In this document: piece after piece, positions 57,001 through 64,000 of the stretch
Position numbering within the stretch: the first letter of the stretch is position 1
Layout: every line of letters begins with the position of its first letter
Assembly: GCF_000801105.2 (NCBI RefSeq)
Contig: NC_079514.1
Span: forward strand, 27,924,227-27,988,226
Direction: 5' to 3'
DNA from: Raphanus sativus
Taxonomy: Eukaryota; Streptophyta; Magnoliopsida; Brassicales; Brassicaceae
DNA: 64,000 bases
Made by a program: the position numbers and the translations under genes
The notes under the pieces: generated by a model
What the model saw: the letters and a program-made list of their open reading frames with translations, nothing else
Database searches by the model: none
What the model was told of the DNA's origin: nothing

Positions 57001-58603
57001 TGTGGTGGCATACCTCATTTGAGCTTCATTCATGGTCTGGCTTGCATAGTAGATCACATGAGTTTTCCCATTCTTCTTCTGCCCTAGTACATCTCCCACA
57101 GCATAATCACTGGCATCACACATGATCTCAAAGGGGAGATCCCAATCAGGTGGTTGGACTATGGGGGCACTGATGAGTTCATTTTTCAGCTTTTTGAAGG
57201 CCTCAAGACACTCTACTTTAAAGCTGAAAGTGGCTTCCTTACAAAGCAACCTTGTCAATGGTCTAGTGATCATGGAGAAGTCTTTGATGAACCTCCTGTA
57301 GAAACCAGCATGTCCAAGAAAACTTCTGATATCTTTCACTGTCTTAGGTGGAGGCAAGCTAACCATAACCTCAATCTTAGCCTTGTCCACTTCAATCCCC
57401 TTCTCTGAAATCTTGTGCCCAAGCACAATCCCTTCCTTGACCATGAAGTGGCACTTCTCCCAGTTCAGTACAAGGTTGGTGTCTTCACATCTCTGTAGGA
57501 CCCTGCACAAATTTGACAAACAAGCAGAGAACGAAGATCCATAGACAGAGAAATCATCCATAAACACCTCCACAACATCCTCAATTAGATCAGAGAAAAT
57601 TGACATCATGCACCTTTGGAAGGTGGCTGGAGCATTATATAGTCCAAATGGCATTCTTCGATATGCGAAGGTACCATAAGGACATGTGAATGTCATTTTC
57701 TCTTGATCATTGGGATGTATGGGGATTTGAAGAAACCTGAATACCCATCAAGAAAACAATAGAACGGATGATTAGCAAGTCTCTCAAGCATCTGATCAAT
57801 AAAGGGCAATGGAAAATGATCTTTTCGAGATGCAGAGTTCAACTTTCTGTAATCAATACACATTCTATGACCTGTGACAGTTCTTGTTGGTATCAATTCA
57901 TCTTTGTCGTTTTTAATCACGTGGTTCCACCTTTCTTTGGGACAACATGCACAGGAGATACCCATTTTGAATCGGAAATAGGGTAGATAACCCCAGCATC
58001 CAAGAGCTTAAGAATCTCCTTCTTTACAACATCCTTCAGGTTATGATTTAACCTTCTTTGATGCTCGATAGAAGTCATTGATTCATCCTCTAGATGTATC
58101 CTATGCATGCACAAAGATGGTGAAATTCCTTTGATGTCATCAAGTGAGTAACCTATTGCTTTTCTAAACCTTTTAAGTGTTTTCAAAAGTTCAGACAATT
58201 CAGTTTCAGTAAGTTCACTACTCACAATGACATGATAGGTTTCATTGGGACCAAAAAATGCATACCTTACACCATGGGGAAGAGGTTTTAGTTCCACCTT
58301 AGGTGCCTTAAGCTCACTCCAGTCATCTTGCTGGATGTCTTCATGTTGAGTGACTGCAGCCTCTTGATGAACCTCCTGTGGCAACTCCTCAAACTGATCC
58401 TTGCCATTAAATCCCTTGTGTGAATCCAGCATCAGTCCATATGCAGTACTAGCCAGGTTCTCAACCACTTCATCATCTCTCTCAATGGTCAAGGCATGCT
58501 GTAAAGGATCCTCTATTGATAGCTCTTCAAGGAGCTCATCAGCAAGAGCATCCATCTCATCTATGTAGAAGATTTGTGCCTGCATGACTGGTCTCTTCAT
58601 CAC
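56998..58603 (-). pseudogene. Athila reverse transcriptase, split by frameshifts
   Basis: Three overlapping frames cover the domain. 58603-57917 has the linker and VSPVHVVPKKGG. 57965-57693 has CIDYRKLNSASRKDHFPLPF. 57696-56998 has the catalytic FMDDFSVYG preceded by PFGLYNAPATFQRCM, then LGHKISEKGIEVDKAKI and FLGHAGFYRRFIKDFS. Shifts lie near 57960 and 57695. All principal RT motifs are visible, so the damage is mainly indels in or near short homopolymers. Confidence 0.9.
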
Positions 58604-58935
58604 CTCCTTGATGTCAAAGTGGAGAATGTTCCTTCACCCAGATGGAGATCGATCTTGCCTTCTTTCACATTAACAATAGCTCCTGCTGTGGCTAAGAAAG
58701 GTCTACCAAGGATCAAGGGATCTTGAGCTTCTTCACCCATCTCAAGCACCACAAAGTCTGTAGGGATCTCACAATTTCCTACCATCACTGGAAGGTCCTC
58801 TAAGATACCAACAGGATACTTCACCGAACGATCAGCTAACACCAGAGAGAGTCTACACTTCTTGTACTGAGTGAAACCAATTCTTAGCAACCGACAAAGG
58901 CATCAAGTCACACTAGCTCCCAAATCACAGAGACA
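58600..58935 (-). pseudogene. Athila aspartic protease
   Basis: On the minus strand the active-site word LCDLGAS is readable at about 58895-58920, followed by a TGA. The frame resumes at 58890 and ends in the typical [18 protein letters not shown] segment. The protease would process the gag-pol polyprotein. The stop right after the active site makes this copy defective. Confidence 0.8.
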
Positions 58936-60079
58936 TTTCTCCAAACATCATGGGTCCAAGAGCACAAGGAAGTGTAAAGCATCCTGGATCCTCTAGCTTC
59001 TTTGGAACATCAAGTCTCTGAATTATGGCATTGCACTCATGAGTGAGAATCATCATACCTTCCATCTCTTTCTTCTTTGATGCTACGACATCTTTCAGGA
59101 ACTTGTTGTATTGAGGGACCAGCATGAAAGCATCAATGATTGGCATTGTGATCTGAACCTCACTCATTTGCTTCTCAAACAGAGCTTTGTACTTCTCCAG
59201 CAACTGCTTCTTGAACCTACCAGGGAATGGAAGTTTGGGTTCATAAGGAGGAGGGACAAAAGCATTCTCCTTTGCTGGAGGAACAACTTCACCATCTTTT
59301 ACAGTCTTCTTCTCCTCTCCAACCTTTCCTTTACCCTTAGCTTCCACAATCTTCTCCAAGACCTCATCATTAGTCTTCTCATCAACAATAACCACTTCAT
59401 CATCTATGTTGATGGCCACCCCCTCACCTAGTTTCTCAGCATCCTTGGTGAGAGTTCTAGGAGGTAACTCCTTACCACTCCTAAGTGTGATAGCTTTTGC
59501 ATCCTTGGGATTCTGCTCAGGTTTTCCAGGTAGAGAGCCTTGTTGTCGATTTTGCTGAGTGTTCATGGAAGCAAACTGGTTCTCCAAAGCTCTGAACTTG
59601 TTGTTGAGATCATTATAGCTCCCATCAATCTTGTTGTGAAGGTTTTTCAGCTCATAACTAACATGCTTCTCACTTCTAGTCTGTGACTCCAAGATTTTTT
59701 TCAGAAGTGCATCAGTGCTGCTCTCTTGGGGTGTAGAGCTAGATGGAGCAGGCTGCTGTTGAGAAGAGTTATGACCTTGGCTGGAAAAACCAGGAGGAGG
59801 GTTTTGCTTTTGCTGATAACCACCTTGCTGGTTGTTCCTAGGCTGATATCCATTCTGCTGGTTGTTGGAATAAGGTCTCTGCTGATAGTTGTTGTACTGA
59901 AAGTTTGGCTCCTTCTTGTACCAAGTACCATTGTTGTTGATAAAACACAGCTCTTCCTGACCTTCCAGACCTTCAACCTCATTGACAGCAGCTGGTATCT
60001 CGTGCTGTGGATTACCAACAAAGTTCATCTGAGCTTGAGAAGCTTTATCAGCAATGAGGATGTCAATCTTATCCTGCAA
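58925..60079 (-). pseudogene. Athila gag C-terminal part
   Basis: A 384-aa frame, Asn/Gln-rich (NNYQQRPYSNNQQNGY), then a coiled region and the conserved PPPYEPKLPFPGRFKK and DAFMLVPQYNKFLKD segments of Athila gag-pol. It follows the N-terminal gag piece after a shift around 60080-60300. Confidence 0.85.
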
Positions 60080-60277
60080 AGCCTTTATCTCTTTTATCTT
60101 GTCTGCTTGTCTGCTGACCTATCAGCTCTGTCATGATCCCCACTGTAGACAGCATCATTCTTGACCATGTTTTCAACAAGTTTCCCTGCCTCTTCTTCTG
60201 TTCTGTCCAAGAAGTTCCCATTACTTGCAGTATCTAATCTTGCTCTGTACTCAGGTAAGACACCTCTGTAGAATGTG

Positions 60278-60811
60278 CTAGCAAGCTTCCCTTGTTGAAA
60301 CCATGGTGTGGCATTGAGCTAGGTAGCCATTGAACCTTTCCCATGCTTCACTGAATCTTTCCAAGTTCTTCTGCTTGAATCCGGATATCTCATTCCTGTA
60401 GTCAGCTGTTTTGGAAGTAGAGAAGAATTTCTCTAGGAAAACTTTCTTGCAGTCATCCCAAGTGGTGATGGAGCTGCTTGGCAGAAACTTCTCCCACTGA
60501 CGTGCCTTATCCCCCAAAGAGAAAGGGAAAAGCTTGAGCTTGAAAGCATCCTCTGATACACCATTGGTTTTGGAGAGACCACAGTATCTATCAAAACTGT
60601 CCAAGTGGTCGAATGGATTCTCTGCAGCCAGGCCATGAAACTTGTTGTTCTCAATCTGGTTCAGCAATCCTGACTTGATCTCAAAGTTGTTTGCTGCCAC
60701 AGCTGGTGCTCTGATTCCTAACAGGTGGCCATGGTTAGTTGGGCGGTCATAGGCACCAATAGGTCGAGCTGGTGGGGCGTTGCCATCGCCATTCGCTTGT
60801 GGGTCAGCCAT
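60278..60811 (-). pseudogene. Athila gag N-terminal part
   Basis: Starts [10 protein letters not shown] and contains the capsid region: [34 protein letters not shown] and [18 protein letters not shown]. This is the retrotransposon gag family that builds particles. It ends early at 60278 through a frameshift (STREAC then stop), while an alternative frame continues the gag. Confidence 0.88.
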
Positions 60812-61054
60812 TTCAATGTTCGGATCCTGTATGTGAGCCTGTTGCTCCTCTTCTCTTTTTTTCTAGCACACTCCCTCTCTAAAGCTCGGATGTCTGCTGC
60901 TCTTGGAACTAGGTTTGTTGGACCCCTGCTCCTCAAGTTCATACACCTGTAGATCAAAAGGGAATTGAAGAAGGAGAATCAGTAATCAGTAAAATAAAAA
61001 TGATTTAGTCTCAAGCAAGCTACTAAATCTCAATGTTCAAATCTACTCAGAATT

Positions 61055-61068
61055 TGGCAACGGCGCCA
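61055..61068 (-). promoter_or_regulatory. Primer-binding site, tRNA-Asp type
   Basis: On the minus strand TGGCGCCGTTGCCA follows the LTR end ACATCA after three bases. This word is the one used by many Athila/Tat elements and is assigned to tRNA-Asp in published descriptions. Confidence 0.8.
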
Positions 61069-61071
61069 ATT

Positions 61072-62427
61072 TGATGTTAGGAATTTTGAGGCTCCTAAGT
61101 CAAATGATAGTAAAATGGAAGTAATATGTCGAACCAGTTCTGAGGGATTTCAAGCACTAAGAATGCAAGCACTTACTTAATCTAAATGCAACAATGATTT
61201 AAAATGATTTCAGAAACAATGACTAACTATGATGACAAGATAGAACTAAGGCGCAGTAAATTAATGACTTTCTTAAATATGATAAAAGAGAACTCATAGG
61301 GCATGGGAATATGATTTCGGGTGATCAAGTATCAAACAAAGACGATAAATGATGAATCAAACAAATGACCTTAAGCCTAAACACGATCCTAAGCAAGCTC
61401 TATATCTAGATGAATGCTCATTTGCTAACACATCTCAAACATCAAATCTCTTTGGCTGAATGATATGAAAGCAATCAATAAGAACTGGTTTATTAGCTAT
61501 CCTAACACTCTTAACAACAAATATCTTTGGCAAGATGCATTAAGAGCCTAGCAGAGTTGTCTCAGACATTTCAACAAACACCTTTCAGGTGGGAAATGTC
61601 TAGAGATCAACTTTCGAATGATCAGATCGAAAGAGGCTGTAAGAACACTCTACTAGCAAGGCTTGAGATTGATCTACACTAAAAACATCATTGATCTAAC
61701 CTAATCACCCTAGTCTCCCTAACCCATGAATTCAAAGAGAGAACTACTCACTAATCTTCATGTTAAACCTTAAACCCATACTGGATTTCAGATTAAACAT
61801 GTAGATGAACACATGAAATCAATAAGAAATCAATAACAAGAGAACAATGAATCCAAAAGATGAACTTTCCAAAAGTATTTTGTGGTTTTCTCTTCAACAA
61901 AAGATAATCTGCCCAAAAGTGGCTACAATCAGTCTTAAACTTAGGTTTTTCAGAGTGCCAAAACGACATAAGTAATTGCAAATAGGTCCTTGAATTAAAA
62001 AGAAATCGAAAATAAGAAACACGCAGCGACCTCCGCAGGTCGCTCCAGCACGTCGCTCTGGCCTTGGGAGCGACTCGGATGGTCGCTGCGAGGGGTCGCT
62101 CCGGAGCATTTTCTTCGTCTTCGGGCCGTGTAAAGCCGAGCGACTTGGAGTGGTCGCTCTAGCTTTGGTCGTCAAGGTCGCTCCGGCTGGAGCGAGGTCT
62201 CACAGTGACCTCTGCAGGTCGCTCCAGGCTCTTCTCGTCCAATCATCCTCCTTTTCACATCTTTTGAGCTCCTAATGCACCCAATGTCTCCAAAAGCTCC
62301 ATAAGATGCTCCAATACCTGATAAGGACTCATGTATGCAAAATGCAACCTAAACATGGCTAGATTCTAACCCATGATGAAAATGCATGAAAAGGAATGGG
62401 TTTGAAACAATGCAATTATGCAAGACA
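61072..62427 (-). repeat. Athila 5' LTR, cut by the assembly gap
   Basis: Matches 44842-46188 from TGATGT to gcaagaca, where Ns begin about three bases before the expected end. It carries the ggtcgctcc cluster with a small expansion relative to the other LTR (cagcgacctccgcagg). Confidence 0.92.
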
Positions 62428-62527
62428 NNNNNNNNNNNNNNNNNNNNNNNNNNNNNNNNNNNNNNNNNNNNNNNNNNNNNNNNNNNNNNNNNNNNNNNNN
62501 NNNNNNNNNNNNNNNNNNNNNNNNNNN
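62428..62527. other. Assembly gap (100 Ns)
   Basis: Exactly one hundred N characters, the usual placeholder for a gap of unknown size. By comparison with the left copy about 4.9 kb could be missing. Confidence 0.97.
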
Positions 62528-64000
62528 TTGTTTAATATTAAAATTGGTTTACAACTGATAATACTGTATATAGATTAAACCGGTTTATAAATGATTTCGA
62601 TTTACAATTGATTTTGGTTTAAAAATAAACCAGATTACAAATTTTTTTGGTTACAAATTAACCCAAACCGGGTTTAAAAACTAAATCTAAAAAAAAAAAT
62701 AAACCAAAAGCTACTCAAACACATTAACCCTTAACCAAAACCTAATTTACCAAAAAATGTAAAACCTAAATCTAAACGTGCCTTCCTTCTTCTTTTTGTG
62801 GTTGTTGTACTTTGTCGTCACCGCCATCTCCATCGCTACAGAGCTCCGACATTGCCGTACCTTCTCCTCCATCAAGTTCCATATAGCAAACCATCACACT
62901 CAGCCATCAATGTTGACCTTGAAACCATCACCATCAAGCTTTCGTCAGCCTCCTCCACCTTCTCTAACTAAGAACACAAAAACAAATACACAGAAGAAAA
63001 TTGATTACATGAGAACAAAAAACAAAATTAAAACACAGAGAAAGAGAGGGGAGACCACGAAGAATCCAGATTCGTAAGGAAAAGACCTTGATAGATTCGT
63101 TGACTGGCTTCAGATCTCAAATCTTCTCACTTTCCTTCTCTCTTTTCGATTCAAAAAGGACGCTCTTTGTTTCTTGACGGAGTGGTGGTGGTGACGAGCG
63201 CCTCGGTGGTGGTGGTTAGTGGCGAGCACGTCGGTGACTGTAGTGGTGATGAATAGTGCGACAAATCGAAGGGAGTAGTGGTGGTGGTGACGATCTCGTC
63301 GGCCCCGAGAAGTGGAGAGAGACAGAGAGATTAGACTGAAATAGAAAAAGAAAAGAAAATGAAAAAAAGGAAGTAGAAGAAAAACACAGTCCATTGGATT
63401 AATGCTGATCTGACGGTTTAGGATCAAAACACGCTGATCCACGCCATAGACAAAATCAACCAATCAGAGAAAAGGACGAGGATAGGAAGAAGAGTCATTT
63501 TGGGCCTTTGATTTAAATCAATCAATGGCTCCAAAAAAAAACAGTACAAATTATCTTTCTATTTACTTATAGCTATTATAAAAATTATCTAAACTTTAAA
63601 TAATCTGATATAACAATTTAAAATTAAAAATCTGAAATTTTATTTGAATATTTTGGTTGTGTGATTGATTAAAATATCAAAATAATAAAATTAAAATGAG
63701 AATATTTCTTTTATTTTGAATATTGTTGTGTTATTATTTGGTGGTTTAATTTATTTTGTAAATGTATAATTTGAAATTTTATATATAGTTTGGAGTACTA
63801 TATTTATCTTATATGGATTATGATTTGTATAAAATTTAAGATTTGATGTTTTATGATATATGCTATATGTCAATATGAGGTATGGGGTTTAGGGCTTAGG
63901 GTATGGGGTTAGGGCTTAGGGTTTAGGGTTTAGGGTTTAGAGTGTAGATTTTAGATTTTGTTTTTGATGTTTAGAATTTAAATTAAATATTAGATTTTTT
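62528..64000. mobile_element. Second copy of the nested CACTA interior, incomplete
   Basis: Matches 51108 to about 52590 nearly base for base, including the ggtggtggt stretch and the tttaggg tract. Differences are mostly single-base insertions or deletions and cluster in the first 800 bases next to the gap. The copy runs off the window end. Confidence 0.9.

Larger units (their letters stand above)
44842..62427 (-). mobile_element. Athila-type Ty3/gypsy retrotransposon with nested CACTA
   Basis: On the minus strand the order is LTR (from 62427+ to 61072), Asp-type primer site, gag, protease, reverse transcriptase, RNase H, integrase, nested CACTA (55294-50750), spacer, env-position ORF, purine tract, LTR (46188-44842). 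Both LTRs start TGATGT and end ACATCA on either strand. By eye they differ at roughly twenty places in 1.35 kb, so the insertion is not brand new. The third ORF after pol is the feature separating Athila from simple gypsy elements. The right LTR runs into an assembly gap. Confidence 0.92.

Noticed and set aside
62396..62578. Open frame across the N gap
   Set aside because: It exists only because Ns were translated as unknown residues.

Overview
This window is plant nuclear DNA, almost certainly from a Brassicaceae species and most likely Brassica or a close relative. The evidence is AT-rich intergenic DNA, spliced GT-AG genes whose predicted proteins closely resemble Arabidopsis families, and a dense mix of copia, gypsy/Athila, CACTA, Mutator-like, Helitron and SINE sequences. 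No bacterial, organellar or CRISPR features are present.

Four host genes can be modelled with full coding sequences. Two convergent pairs are visible. The first is an EMC10-like ER membrane complex subunit (17732-19486, +, 8 coding exons) facing a mitochondrial acyl carrier protein (20482-21135, -, 2 exons). The second is a GDT1/UPF0016 Golgi cation transporter (28879-30933, +, 9 exons) facing an intronless ABCG half-transporter of the ABCG16-19 type (31407-33554, -). They act in unrelated processes: ER membrane-protein insertion, mitochondrial fatty-acid/lipoate synthesis and complex I, Mn/Ca transport in the secretory pathway, and plasma-membrane or organellar export.

The rest is transposons and their remains. 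1-5541 is a decayed Ty1/copia element whose 5' part carries an array of seven hairpins with different but complementary arms, plus a GATC-rich minisatellite; this is the most unusual sequence pattern in the window. 6415-7157 is a Mutator-type MITE with a perfect 9-bp target duplication. 8544-10300, 10357-11929 and 12155-14252 are Helitrons, several joined head to tail. 15351-15533 is an LTR plus primer-binding site. 15963-17275 is a Mutator-type element with 10-bp target duplications and a leftover transposase C-terminus. 24100-26951 is a gag-only LTR element with a fold-back element in its 3' part. 27375-27547 is a SINE with a 16-bp target duplication. 34111-34782 holds two small inverted-repeat elements, and 34800-38890 a decayed CACTA transposon (TNP2 type). 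38891-40700 and 41636-44841 are two different copia elements.

From 44842 to the right end lies an Athila-type gypsy element on the minus strand. It has LTRs at 44842-46188 and 61072-62427+, an Asp-type primer site, broken gag and pol, and an almost open env-position ORF, and it is interrupted by a non-autonomous CACTA transposon at 50750-55294. Beyond the second LTR and a 100-N gap, the same CACTA interior reappears (62528-64000). The window therefore either contains the start of a tandem LTR-sharing Athila array or an assembly duplication at a contig junction.
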